Shown one piece after another: positions 32,717 to 45,800 of a stretch of 64,000 bases of DNA (within the stretch, counting starts at the first letter, position 1; every line of letters begins with the position of its first letter). Both the position numbers and the translations under genes were made by a program. The stretch covers positions 135,951 to 199,950 of the forward strand of contig NMRB01000242.1 in the NCBI GenBank assembly GCA_002633025.1, written 5' to 3'. Below the pieces are notes generated by a model. It did no database searches, had not been told where the DNA came from, and saw only the letters and a program-made list of their open reading frames with translations. The stretch is from Notospermus geniculatus. Lineage: Eukaryota > Nemertea > Pilidiophora > Heteronemertea > Lineidae.

Positions 32717-34850
32717 TAGTCGAAAAAGTAGGTCAACGTTGACGAAACAGTCAAAAACATGATTTAAAATCATTCTGCGTGATTGTAGACAAAATAGAAA
32801 AATATAAGAAAGTGGCGCACTATTTCTTGTGGGAGTTCTTGATAAAAACTGATGTAATAATTGTACCGAGATATTGATAAGAGCACGAAAATATATTGAA
32901 AACCGATCTTACTCACACCCATCAATTGATGAAATGAATCTTGGCTAAAGTGACACATTGCCCAATAACGTCGCCTACATCATGACAGTATAGATACTTG
33001 GGTCACATTCCCGAGTATAATTACTTTATGGTCAGCAGTTCTGCCCTTGGGTGGATCTGCTCACAAAGAAAAAAAGAGTATTATTTAAAAAATATTACGA
33101 ATAATTGACGCGTTGGAATGATCTTATGTGTCGAGACTTCGTATTCGGACGAACGAAATACGGAAAGGAGAGCACTTCAAGGAGGTCCGTTGTGTCGGTT
33201 TCTATATGCAGGGGCTAAGGTGGAAGCGGCGAACCTTTCGACCCCCCCCCCCGTTTTTCACGTTCGCGGTCTGCCTTGGGTGAAAGGGGCCAAGGTTCAC
33301 TGAAAGTCTCCCCGGGAAAGTCTCCTCCTCTTTTCAGCCCTTTCAGCCATTGCCAAGAGGGAATTTATTTTTTTGTTGCAGGATATAAAGCAGGGCTACC
33401 CAAGGGTAGAGCTGCTGTCAGAAATACCGAGTACCTGGGAATTTTACCCAGGTACGCATGCATGCATTGCACGTGTGTGTACATGGTGAACCGTACCGAG
33501 CACTTGGGCAAATTATAGCACATTGAAATTATCTATTATTTGGGTTGAAGTGAACTGGGGTGTAGTATTTTTCTGCATGTGTATTGCAATATCTGGGTAT
33601 CTATCACATCACCAACGTAAATTATGTCAAGAGAACCTGTTAAGCAAAATTCTTATGTCACATTTTTTGAATATTGAACCTAATTTATATTTTTGATCTA
33701 CATTTTATATATTGATCTACATGGCGTCCCAAAAACACATGACCGGAGGCCGTGGCATTTCAAGATGTGTCAGGTCAACGAACACAAATCCCTGCTATTA
33801 TAGGTCAATGAGGTCGCAGGATTTGTGGCCGCAGATGCAAGTTAGGGTCGAAGTCCAGGCTACATTACAGGGTGATCCAATATAACTGTCACATATCATG
33901 AAACACAAGCTTTCGAGATTGCGGAGTTGCTTGTACATAAAGAAAGGGTGCCGTATGGTACAGGCCGTGTGATAGGAAAGAATGTCCCTAGAAAAAAAAC
34001 TGACCTAGGNTTGTAAAGTTCCAGCCTGAAGAAGACCCCGATTGGGGTCGAAAATTCGCAAACACTCTGGAAATTGCCTTTTTATTTATCATATATTGTG
34101 TGTCAATTTTTGTGCTTTTCATCTCTTTGTCAGGTCAACGAATACAAATCCCTGCTATAGGTCAATGAGGTCGCAGGATTTGTGGCCGCAGATGCAAGTT
34201 AGGGTCGAAGTCCAGGCTACATTACAGGGTGATCCAATATAACTGTCACATATCATGAAACACAATGCTTTCGAGATTACGGAGTTGCTTGTACATACAA
34301 AGAAAGGGTGCCGTACAGTGTGATAGGAAATAATGTCCCCAGAAAAAAAAACTGACCTAGGAACAAGATTCTATTGTTACATTCTAATCTTTGTGGTGAT
34401 AGTTTCTAAAGCATCATTCAACAATATGAGCGGACACCTTTTACAGGGGGACCTCTTTACTGTTACACCGGGGCCTCAAGTATTCAAAACCGGGACCCTC
34501 ATTGTATTTGATACACCAGTATGCCTCGTATATGTGTTCGGCCTACACGTGGAAACACCCACCCACCCATCTTGTTCCGCCACGCTTTTTTGCTGTAATA
34601 ACTGCCCATATCTCCCCCCCGCTCCCAACTTACTAGTATGTCGAGAGTGCAAGAGACGCTTATTGTGATGAGGGAGATTCATCATGAATTGCACAGGAAT
34701 GTGCATCAGGAGTTGCACATTTCTCGTAGAGCGACTTCAACTAGGTCGGGTTGAATCCCTGTCAGTCTATCCTTCACTTTCACTATAAAGCAGTCCGGCC
34801 CAAGGGCGCGATCTGCTGATCATAAATTTGCCAACTGGGAATTTTACCCA
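32717..34850. repeat. Repeat unit 2, diverged tandem copy
   Basis: This follows unit 1 in the same order: GTCGAAAAAGTAGGTCAACG near the start, the 'tctgcc..ggatctgct' block, ACCCAGGTACGCATGCATGC, AGGTCAATGAGGTCGCAG and GAGGGAGATTCATCATGAAT near the end. Substitutions and indels are many, so this duplication is older than the one inside unit 1. A block of about 120 bp (33774-33893 and 34130-34253) is repeated within it, near the N at 34010. Confidence 0.75.
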
Positions 34851-35787
34851 GCTGACGCATGCATGCATGTGCGTGTATATCAGGGAGCGCAAGCACAATG
34901 TCCATACTTTCTGGTAGTTGAACAAATGTTTGGTTTATATTGGGCACAGGGTAAAGAATTACTGCTTCTTAAAATACACATTAGCTGAATTTATTAAGTC
35001 AAATCAGTTTAAAATAGGTAGCAAACCTAATGAATAAAATTCTTATAATTCATTTGATCTAATTGTAATGACAAGAGAATTTATTTTTTTAACTTTACTG
35101 ATGATGACCTAATTCATGCTTCTTCGAAATTGAGGAACTTGATTGTCAATAGGTGGCAGCACTGCATGGACACCAACACCTTCCATGGTAGCCGGGAAGT
35201 TCCCATCCTCATAAAGCACATTAGTCCCTATCCTGTGCGTTATTGGCTCACATGACATAGGACCCAAAAGTGATATTTTTGGCTCCAAATTGTGGGTCCC
35301 AATTTGTGGCACTGTTTACCCTGCTATAGCATTATTGAACTGACTTGCATTCTCGGCAGCCCAATATGTTGTGGCAGTGGGGGGGGGGGGCATCCAATGC
35401 CAGCCATCCAGACAGACACTCATATCTAGCCTGTTGGCTACTTGGGTTCTGGCACACCGTCCCCTATTGACTGACCTTCAAACAGAGCATGCAGTACCTC
35501 AGAATCAGAATAACTGACTTTCAGGACACATTCTTATCAACATAAAACATACTGAAGTTCATAACGAGTTCCAAGTTGTTGAAAGAGGAACATTGAAATA
35601 CATGTATGTGACAAGGACACTCAATCATTCAGTGGTATCGGCCTCGAACCAAAGTTCTCCCCATATAAGTTGAATTTGAGACCGCTGGTCTGAGCGTAGG
35701 GGGGGAAGCTGCTGGTCTGAGTGCAGGGGAGAAAAACTTAAATGAAAAGTCAAAGACACTATTTAACCGAGAAATATCCCAAGGCCT
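34851..35787. other. Intergenic, nothing recognised
   Basis: AT-rich DNA between the repeat units and the 3' end of the JADE gene, with a poly-G run near 35380. No gene or clear transposon end was seen. Confidence 0.4.
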
Positions 35788-35793
35788 TTTATT
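35788..35793 (-). terminator. Candidate JADE polyadenylation signal
   Basis: AATAAA on the minus strand about 1.06 kb past the JADE stop codon; gives a plausible 3'UTR from 36855 down to here. Confidence 0.45.
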
Positions 35794-36257
35794 AACAATA
35801 TTTCCATAGACTTCATACTGCTGTACAAAATAAGCCTTCGGTCACGTCACCCAGGAACACGTCCTAAGTGCAAGTGTTATTTACAGTGATCTTTACAATA
35901 TATACATGTTCATAAATGCATTTTTATACCCATGATCTGACATGCATACACTAAGATATGTCACACCCATACAAAATAACACCTCTCCTTTTGGAGTTCA
36001 TGTACTAACTCGCCTTTTAACCGACTCCTGAGAAGAGCCGAGGAGTGCACCCAATAAGCTTCAAATGCCAGAAATATTGAGACAACAAAACACACAGGAT
36101 CAAAAGCCCCCAACCCAATTCACTGAGTCCTTTTCCAAGATGCCCAGCCATGATCAGCCCGTATTTTCAGACCATGAAATTTTGATGAAAGGAGGGTGGT
36201 ATCAAAACATCAACAATAGAATTTAAAATCTCATCAATTATTTCAAAATACATGTAG

Positions 36258-36407
36258 CAGTTTTTGGGAATAGGTTCATTACAAAAATAAGAATACCAAT
36301 GCACAAATCAGCTCCTAATCATGGGGGTTTAACAGTTTTTGGGAATAGGTTCATTACAAAAATAAGAATACCAATGCACAAATCAGCTCCTAATCATGGG
36401 GGTTTAA
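36258..36407. repeat. Exact 75-bp tandem duplication in the JADE 3'UTR
   Basis: The segment beginning CAGTTTTTGGGAATAGG is present twice in direct succession (36258-36332, 36333-36407) without visible differences. Confidence 0.9.
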
Positions 36408-36855
36408 AACAAAGTCCAAACAAAAAGGAAAGTTTCTCAGTCCCTGTCATATGATGTACACAAACGTTGAATTTTGAAAGGAAATGACTGAACACCTCAA
36501 CCATTTCTCCAACATGGAATAGCATAAAATGGCACTACAACACCACCTGGCAGTATTCAATACCAGACAGGCACTTTACAATATCAAGGCAGTAACTGCA
36601 CGGAGTTGAAAAACATACAACAGTCAGACCAGAAGCTTTGAATTGAAGAAAATGAACATCGTCAGGAAATGCAGTCATGTTACAGTTGTTCTTGTGAGGT
36701 GGGTTTTATTCCATGCCTTCAAAGCTGCACGAACCTCTTGCCAACTGTTGGTTTAGAGCAACCCTCTTGGATTTCAGATATTTTCATCCCCACAAAAACG
36801 CCTGAGTAAAGAAACACCGAGACAAATGCATTCATTTTCTTCTCCAGTCGATTTG

Positions 36856-39800
36856 CTAACTTTGTGTACTCCACAGCCGTGACCTTGTCTCCTTTGACTG
36901 GTTACTATGTCGCGATGAATGAAGACTATCAACTGATTCATCATCGGTAAACCGACTGAGGCGACGACTCTTGCGTCGAAGCCCCAGACCCGAGGCCTCA
37001 CTATCGGTAGCAGAACACTCACTGTTAACAGCATTTTCATGATCTATATCAACAGATCCTACTTCAGACTTAGTACACTCAGATGCAGGCTTTGAATTCG
37101 ATGACCTTTTTCGTAGTTTCCGATGGAGATCGTTGAAATCAGATGCCATCAGATCACGTTTGATAGTCCGCCGAGTCAGCATGTCTTTATCTGGAGTTGT
37201 GTCGCGACTAGATCGACCGATGCTTATGTCATCATCAATACGGTCGAATATCCGATCTGTAGCAACATTTTCGATTTCTGCAATCAGTCTTCGTTTTGCA
37301 GCACGAGTTTCTGGACTACTAACAGTCAAGACATTCATATCTGTATGCATTGGACCTGACACTTTATGATTATTCCCACTACTCTTCCTTGGTATTCGGT
37401 AGCCAGCCAGCGGACTCGTGTGACCCGCAATGAATGATTCACAAAGATCCTTTTTCTCTATTTCCTTATGCGGTGAATTAGGCCCACCTTTTAGTAAGGA
37501 TTGAGTTGGTTTCACTGGCGAAGTTCTCACATTCCGATCACCACTACCATCAGTGGAGTTCAACTTTAACTCACTTGAACCAGCAAGTTTTAAATAGTCT
37601 TCAATCTTCATCGACCCCTTTTCCTGCAGACCATTTATAGCGTGACAGTGATTGCTTTTGTTCAAACGTGATTTCAGACTTAATCGACTGTAATGTTTCT
37701 TCACTCCATTGATGCTAGATTTCGAATTATAACTACTGTCACTGCCTTTTCTTGTCGACATGAAACCAGGCCAGGCACTTTCGACATCATCACCCTCTGA
37801 ACTTGACGTGAATTCAGCCGTAATGACACCATTATGATCTTCTTTAAGGATATTCTCAATACCACCATTGTTTCTCGTTTTAGTCCTCATCCGAACTTTG
37901 GGATGATTCTCCAAATCTGCTGCTTTCATAACGGTGGTGCCATCAGTTCTGTCAATGGCTTCTTGTTTGACATCAAGAGATCTTTGCCTCATCCTTTCCT
38001 TTGAGATATCCCCCACCTCATCAGTATCATTCACTGTGTCACTTTCACTGAGAACACTCTCCATTGCACAAGTTGTAATCCTATCCGTGTTTTTGGACAA
38101 ACTATGTGATACATTGGGTTTATCCCGGCCAGGAGAGGCAAGTCTGCGGTTTTGTTTCCTCAGGTGGGCATAACGATCCTTGAGCATACTACATTTGTAG
38201 CGATTGCCTTTTGTCAGACTGAGACCAGACTTCACTGAATCATTATCAACTGACCTATTGTCACTGTCATCAGCATCGTCAAATCTGCTGCGACTTGCTT
38301 TTAAGACATACTGCGGATTATCATAAATATCATCTCCATGATTTGATTGTATAACAGTTTGTAACTCTCTCGGCGTTAGCACCTCCTTCTCCACCACTTC
38401 CACCTGTTTGTAGAAGATTTCCTCTTTCATTCGATACAACTGACGGCGGATTTTCTCACGACGGCTGACCATGTAACATAAGTTACGCACCTGAAACACA
38501 GAAGAGGTTGTGGTAATTAACACTGAGACCAAGATTTCCAAGGCATCGAACCTCAGATCATCATCCAAAACACTGGGGCAACTTTTCTTGAAGACCGGCA
38601 AATGACCTAGGATTTTTGGATATATTTGGAAGCGTTATACATGTACTCCCTAGAGCCAAGAACACTGGATATAGGCCTGCTCTATTTCAAGGAGTGCACA
38701 TTCAGCGACCCCTCTACTTTGTAATCAGTGAGAGCATGGAACGAATTCAAAGCTCTATCATGTACAACCAAGTAGGCCTGCAAGTGGCAGTTCTGCTTTT
38801 TACCACTGGAGGGCAATATTTAAGCACTGGTAGTTAGGCCTACTACTGATAATAATGGTCTGAAATCATTTTCAGATTGGACATCAATGACTCATGAATA
38901 TGGAGTCAAGACATGATTGGGACTTGGGTGATGGATGAGACCATCAAAAACCTGTTGAATCAGAAAGTCAGAAACATTAGCAATCACCGTCAACGTCATA
39001 GAGTGGACTGACCTAAACCACAGGGAACTCAAGTAAAGCAGTGCACAAGCACCAGAATATCAGAAAGAGTCGAACTGCATGCTTTAAAACTGAGCAGTGA
39101 ACCTTGGATAAGTTCCCTTCATAAGAATCATCATCCAAAATCCAACTTTTCTTGAAAGAAAAAGAAAAGTGGAAATGACCAAGGATTACTGGATATTTTA
39201 AGAAATGCTATACTTCCTACAGAACATTGGATAGGCCTGCTCTATTTCAAGGAGTGCACATTCAGCGACTCCCTCTACTTTGTAATCAGTGAGAGCATGG
39301 AACGAATTCAAAGCTCTATCATGTACAACCAAGTAGGCCTACAAGTGGCAGTTCTGCTTTTTACCACTGGAGGGCAATAAGCCCTGGTAGTTAGGCCTAC
39401 TACTGATAATAATGGTCTGAAGTCATTTTCAGTTTGGACATCAATGACTCATGAATATGGAGTCAAGACATGATTGGGACTTGGGTGATGGATGAGACCA
39501 TCGAAAACCTGTTGAATCAGAAAGTCAGAAACATTAGCAATCACCGTCAACGTCATGGAGTGGACTGACCTAAACCACAGGGAACTCAAGTAAAGCAGTG
39601 CACAAGCACCAGAATATCAGAAAGAGTCGAACTGCATGCTTTAAAACTGAGGCGGACATCAACTGATCTGGAACTGACCCTCTCTAAATCCTGTCTGAGA
39701 TGCACAAACATCTTCATCCTGGCCACCAAGCTGTCTTCTTGTTGTTTTGACAACAGATCTGCTTCCTCGGTCTTCGGCGTCAACAGAGGCTTGTTGAAAT

Positions 39801-42800
39801 TAACCTAGGCAGAAAGAAAACGGAGACAATGATCCCATAGTTTGTGAAGGGGTCCCAAGGTCAGGATTGACAACAAGAGCTTAGGATTTGCAAAAGTCTG
39901 GATACGATTCTGCACCGAAAACCAACATACCTTTCTCTTGAGTTTCCAGTATTGAAAGATGACATCTACCACTTCTTCATCCAGCTCAAGTTTAGTAGCC
40001 ACCTCGGAAACATCCACACAGGTATAGAACTCATCCTGCACCTGCATGATCCTACAATACAACAAAATAACAACATGACTTTCACGTTAATTGGTCAAAT
40101 GGCACAGAGCATGCAGGCAGTCTTAGGATGGGATGAGCCCCTTGAGCTGTGGGTCATATTCCCAGTCAATGGGGTTGTAGCCATTTTGTTTCTATCATCG
40201 GGGTGGCGCTGCGACCGTATCCACTTTTCCACTGTGACGTTGTACAGAACGTCAACGTCACACTGCCGTGACGTTGTGGCTTCATGCTCGCACCTCGTAT
40301 TGCCACGGAGATGACGTCCTGAAGACAATGAAAAGGCCTGATATGGTCGCAGCGACATCTTTCCGTGGAGAAGTGGTGATGTCCTCATTGCCAGCCCTTC
40401 ATTGCCCACCGACTTACTTCTGTTGTCTCATAGTGTCCTTCTCCTCCTGCGTGTACTCCTTACGAGGTGACAATGATATATCTACAACTGAATCACTATG
40501 CTTTGCCCTTCCCTGAATTTCTTGGTATGTTTGGGACAGTAAGCCTGAAAGAGTTAAACAATTATAGACATTGGTCGGACACAGTGCTATTTTGCAAGAT
40601 GAGAACATGCGGGATGGTATGAATCAATAGAACATGATAAAGTACATGTATGCTAACTGCAAGAGGAAATCACTTTTTAAAAGCAAATATGGTCAGCTTT
40701 TTGACGAACCTTAAGTTTGACATCTTCCTCATCTCCATCCAGAATAGTCTTCATCTCTAAGTTGTTTTGGAATGCACAAGTAACATGAAATGCAGTTTTA
40801 CATGTCTTGATTGAACACTGGATACAGGCCCCGACTCTCTCACGACATAAGGTGCACACCAGGGCCCAACGACTTGACTGAAAGAGAGTGGAGACGGTTT
40901 TAAGTAAGGATAAATGAATCAGTCATTCTCCTGAAATCACCTAACAATGCGGACTTGTAAGGCAGCAGCACTTGGGCCCTCGACATTCTGAATTGCTACC
41001 CAGGAAACAGCTACATATAGGCCTACTCATCTGAAAACCACAAGGTTCAAGCAAAAGAACTAGGATCATGGTTGGTAAGAATTTGTAGGTATTAACCAGG
41101 CAACAAATCTTTAGAGCACTTTTCGGCATTCAGTGGAAACAAGAGCTCAGAAATACCACTTACAATCACAGAAGTCATAGAAGAAGAAAGTGTTGTCATC
41201 ACAGCTCTTGTTCAGTAAGACATGCACGCTTAGTAGCATATCCCGACAAAACAGCAGAAAAATACTGACACATGAAGTTTGTGGCATAATATTGGCCTCT
41301 GCCCTCCTAACATCCGGTACGATCTTCACCAAGTGTATATCACAAGGTCTGCCATAGGTTGTACTGACGTATGAGGTATGGGCGAATGTGTAGATTTATA
41401 AGTAAATGCCCCTGCTGTGGTCCACATGCCATATACACTTGCACGACAACTCTACAGTGGATGGTAGAAGGGCGAAGGTCCAGTACTCCCTGGATCACAT
41501 GAAATAATGGATAATCTCGCAGGAAATTTGAGGCAAAATCCTCGGTACTTACAGGTATATTTGAGATCTTTGTAATTGGTTCCATCTTTTCCACACAACC
41601 TATACTAACTTCAGGAATCCAGAGAGCACAGCTGACGTGAGTCCACTTCGTACCGCTCCGCGTCCCCTTCATAGCACCACCAGATTTCGGGCACAGAATA
41701 CACTGTGGCTGGATACCAATGGCACAGGTCCGACACAGCCAGCTTCCTTCAGGGATTTTCTGTATCCCATAACATGCCTAATGAAGAGAATATGAGGAGC
41801 ACAGTCAGAGGGAAGCAGCAAATGCCATGAAAAGTATATTGTGTATTAGTGTGAATGCAATGCCAATGGAGAACATCTCACTTAACCCATGAAGTTTCCG
41901 ACCTTCCTGCACATGCAGGTTTTTTAGAGGAGAGACAAGTAGCACCTGTGGGCCTGGTGGTCGGCCCTTACAACGGATCTTGCATACCATCATCAATCAT
42001 CCTAAGGCCGGGTTTACATAGAGGTATACGGTCTACAGATACACGGGTGAACAATGGCCTAATAATGGGTTCATGACCTTGAAACCTTTGTTCGCTTGCG
42101 TGTCCGTATACCACATACCTCTATATCGTACCTCAAGAGAGAATCCGTGAATATGATTGGCCGAGACGCGTCACGTGAGCGGTGAACATTTTTCAATGTC
42201 TCCCGCTCAAGATACGGAAACATCCACACAGGTATAGAACTCATCCTGCACCTGCATGATCCTACAATACAACAAAATAACAACATGACTTTCACGTTAA
42301 TTGGTCGAATGGCACAGAGCATGCAGGCAGTCTTAGGATGGGATGAGCCCCTTGAGCTGTGGGTCATACCCCCAGTCAATTGCCAGCCCTTCTTCATTGT
42401 CCATCGACTTACTTCTGTTGTCTCATAGTGTCCTTCTCCTCCTGCGTGTACTCCTTACGAGGTGACAATGATATATCTACAACTGAATCACTACTTTGTC
42501 CTTCCCTGAATTTCTTGGTATGTTTGGGACAGTAAGCCTGAAAGAGGTAAACAATTATAGACATTGGTCGGACACAGTGCTATTTTGCAAGATGAGAACA
42601 TGGTATGAATCAATAGAACATGATAAAGTATGCTAACTGCAAGAGGAAATCACTTTTTAAAAGCAAAGATGGTCAGCTTTTTGACGAACCTTAAGTTTGA
42701 CATCTTCCTCATCTCCATCCAGAATAGTCTTCATCTCTAAGTTGTTTTGGAATGCACAAGTAACATGAAATGCAGTTTTACATGTCTTGATTGAACACTG

Positions 42801-45800
42801 AATACAGGCCCCGACTCTCTCACGACACAAGGTGCACACCAGGGCCCAACGACTTGACTGAAAGAGAGTGGAGACGGTTTTAAGTAATGACAAATGAACC
42901 AGTCATTCTCCTGAAATCACCTAACAATGCGGACTTGTAAGGCAGCAGCACTTGGGCCCTCGACATTCTAAATCGCTACCCAGGAAACACCTCCACTTAA
43001 AGGCCTACTCATCTGAAAACCACGAAGTTCAAGCAAAAGAACCAGGATCATGGTTGGTAAGAATTTGTAGGTAACCAGGCAACAAATCTTTAGAGCACTT
43101 TTCGGCATTCAGTGGAAACAAGAGCTCAGAAATACCACTTACAATCACTGAAGTCATAGAAGAAGAAAGTGTTGTCATCACAGCTCTTGTTCAGTAAGAC
43201 ATGCACGCGAAGTAGCATATCCCGACAAAACAGCAGAAAAATACTGACACATGAAGTTTGTGGCATAATATTGGCCTCTGCCCTCCTAACATCCGGTACG
43301 ATCTTCACAAAGTGTATATCACAAGGTCTGCCATAGGTTGTACTGAGGTGAGGTATGGGCGAACATGTAGATTTATGAGTAAATGCCCCTGCTGTGGTCC
43401 ACATGCACGACAACTCTACAGTGGATGGTAGAAGGGCAGAGGTCCATTATTCCCTGGATCACATGAAATAATGGATACCGGTAATCTCGCAGGAAATTTG
43501 AGGCGAAATCCTCGGTACTTACAGGTATATTTGAGATCTTTGTAATTGGTTCCATCTTCTCCACACAACCTATACTAACTTCAGGAATCCAGAGAGCACA
43601 GCTGACATGAGTCCACTTCGTCCCGCTCCGCGTCCCCTTCATAGCACCACCAGATTTAGGACACAGAATACACTGTGGCTGGATACCAATGGCACAGGTC
43701 CGACACAGCCAGCTTCCTTCAGGGATTTTCTGTATCCCATAGCATGCCTAATGAAGAGAACACGAGGAGCACTGTCAGAGGGAAGCAGCAAATGCCATGA
43801 AAAGTATTAGTGTGAATGCAATGCTAACTTAACCCATGAAGTTTCCGACCTTCCTGCACAAATGCAGAGGAGTTTTATCAGAGGAGAGACACGTAGCACC
43901 TGTGGGCCTGGTGGTCGGCCCTTACAACGGATCTTGCATACCATCATCAATCATCCTAAGGCCGGGTTTACATAGAGGTATACGGACTACAGATACGCGG
44001 GTGAACAGTGGCCTAATAATGGGTTCATGACCATGAAACCTTTGCTCGCGCACGTGTCCGTATACTTCTATGTAAACCCAGCCTAAGGACAACACACACC
44101 AGTGTCTGTCCACCCACCAGAACGCTATGAAATAATACATACCTGATGCACACAAATATCACAATTATCGCAGAACACCATCTCGTTCAGGTCCTCACTG
44201 TCAGGCTGGAAGGAAAACAAAGGCAATTTATTCCATTGGAGTGAGGAGAGATTCTTGGATACTGCTAACTGAGGTAGTTCACATGCCAACCAAGACAAAA
44301 CAAGCTTAGGGAAAGAGACATTTATCACTGGTACAAAACCATGCACATAACTAGGCCTACAGCAGAATCAGCATCAATGGAACGAGCAATAATATCAGCA
44401 GTATGAAATAAACACAAGGAATCAACTCATTCACTATTAGGCAGAAGTGGCTGACAACAGACTCAGAAAAACACACAACATGCATGACTTTTATCAACAT
44501 TTTTATTCTTTGGCAATGATATAACGTTAACAGAAATAATAATGGACTCAACAACAATTGACCTCTTTATCAGAAAGTATAATTTATTTCCTTTCAAACC
44601 CAAGCATGCATGAAGTCAACTGACATCATTCAATTCAAAGAGATTGTTTCGAATTGAAAGACTTGTATTTGGCCAGAATTAACACTTACAGATCGGCAGA
44701 CATCGCAGATGACATTCTCATCATACTCGATTCCAAGACCTTCTGATGTTTTGATGATCTGTTCCATATTTTCATGACACTGAAATCAGACGGAAAACTT
44801 ACATCAACAGAATGCGGAATTGTGTTCAGAAAATATCACACAGACACAGATTGAAGCAGTGTCCACCACTTCTGACGTCGACATCGTAATGCAAAAGCCG
44901 GGGGGCAAAATGCATTGCTGACGTCGTCCTATGAATGATGCAAAGCCAGGGAGCATGCAACCAACGAATGATGTTAAGTCATGGAAACAATGAATATGAG
45001 CCTACATACCTGAGTTTCGAGCTGCTCCATAACCCTCTCCATGGTCCATTCATGAACTTCATTCTCCCCCATGGTAACACGTTCCTCATTTGTCCTCTCC
45101 AACCAGCAGACGTCAAGGTCATCGAGGTCATATCGTACCACCTCGTCTGCTAACTGTTGCATGCCTGTCAAGTAGTGGATTGCCTTGTTGTAGTTGTCAT
45201 CCTGGCCAGCGTGGAACATCTTCCCTTGTCTGAAGAATAACATGAAAACTACACATTAGATCCTGAAAAGACAGTTATTCTTTTAACACATAAAATCCCC
45301 ATCAAAAGCCAATGGTGAATTGCCAACAATTTGTTCAAAAGAAACTAAGATAATGCCATCCACAAGTCTTTCATCAACCACACACAATGTATCAGCAGTA
45401 AAAAGCAGTTTCAGGCCTTTCGATTGCACCCTCCATACGACGTTTAACGTCGTATCAAAAAGCATGGTGCCCAAATTCCAACTTGAGAAAAAATGTGCCC
45501 AAAATAACCAATGTGCCCAAAACATCCGGCTGGGCTGTGTACTTGTTCGTTTTCAGCGTACCGTAGTTTGCACATGGAAACCGCCGAATCTTATAACAGT
45601 AAAGTGACCGACTTCAACATTTTATTCTGACAGGTCTTGTCATATTTCCAAGTCCATTTCTTTCAAACCCCTGACTGAAATCCCGTATAATCTATTTGGT
45701 TGTAAAGCAGAAAGAATACACTTTCCCGTCGTATCAAATTTGTTCGCTGAATTTTTTTTTCAATAAAGATATTTACTTAAAATAACATATCTCACTTCAT

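Larger units (their letters stand above)
40009..42112 (-). pseudogene. Second copy of the JADE PHD exon block, one exon frameshifted
   Basis: This block repeats 42216-44090 and contains copies of three exons: 41777-41553, 40877-40710 and 40544-40418. The first is 225 nt like its partner, and all six differences I found are synonymous. The third has 2 extra bases (GGGCAAAGCATAGTG against GGACAAAGTAGTG in the other copy), which brings a stop within a few codons. Joining the upstream copy's last exon (ending after two bases of a codon) to the first exon here (starting at a codon boundary) would also break the frame. The coding route is therefore to skip this block and rejoin at exon 40051-39931, which exists in full only here. 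It may be a tandem duplication or a second allele placed in tandem by the assembler. Confidence 0.75.

Noticed and set aside
36774-37040. Open frames overlapping the last JADE exon in other frames
   Set aside because: Shadows of the long JADE exon, whose own frame carries the JADE-specific [14 protein letters not shown] continuation.
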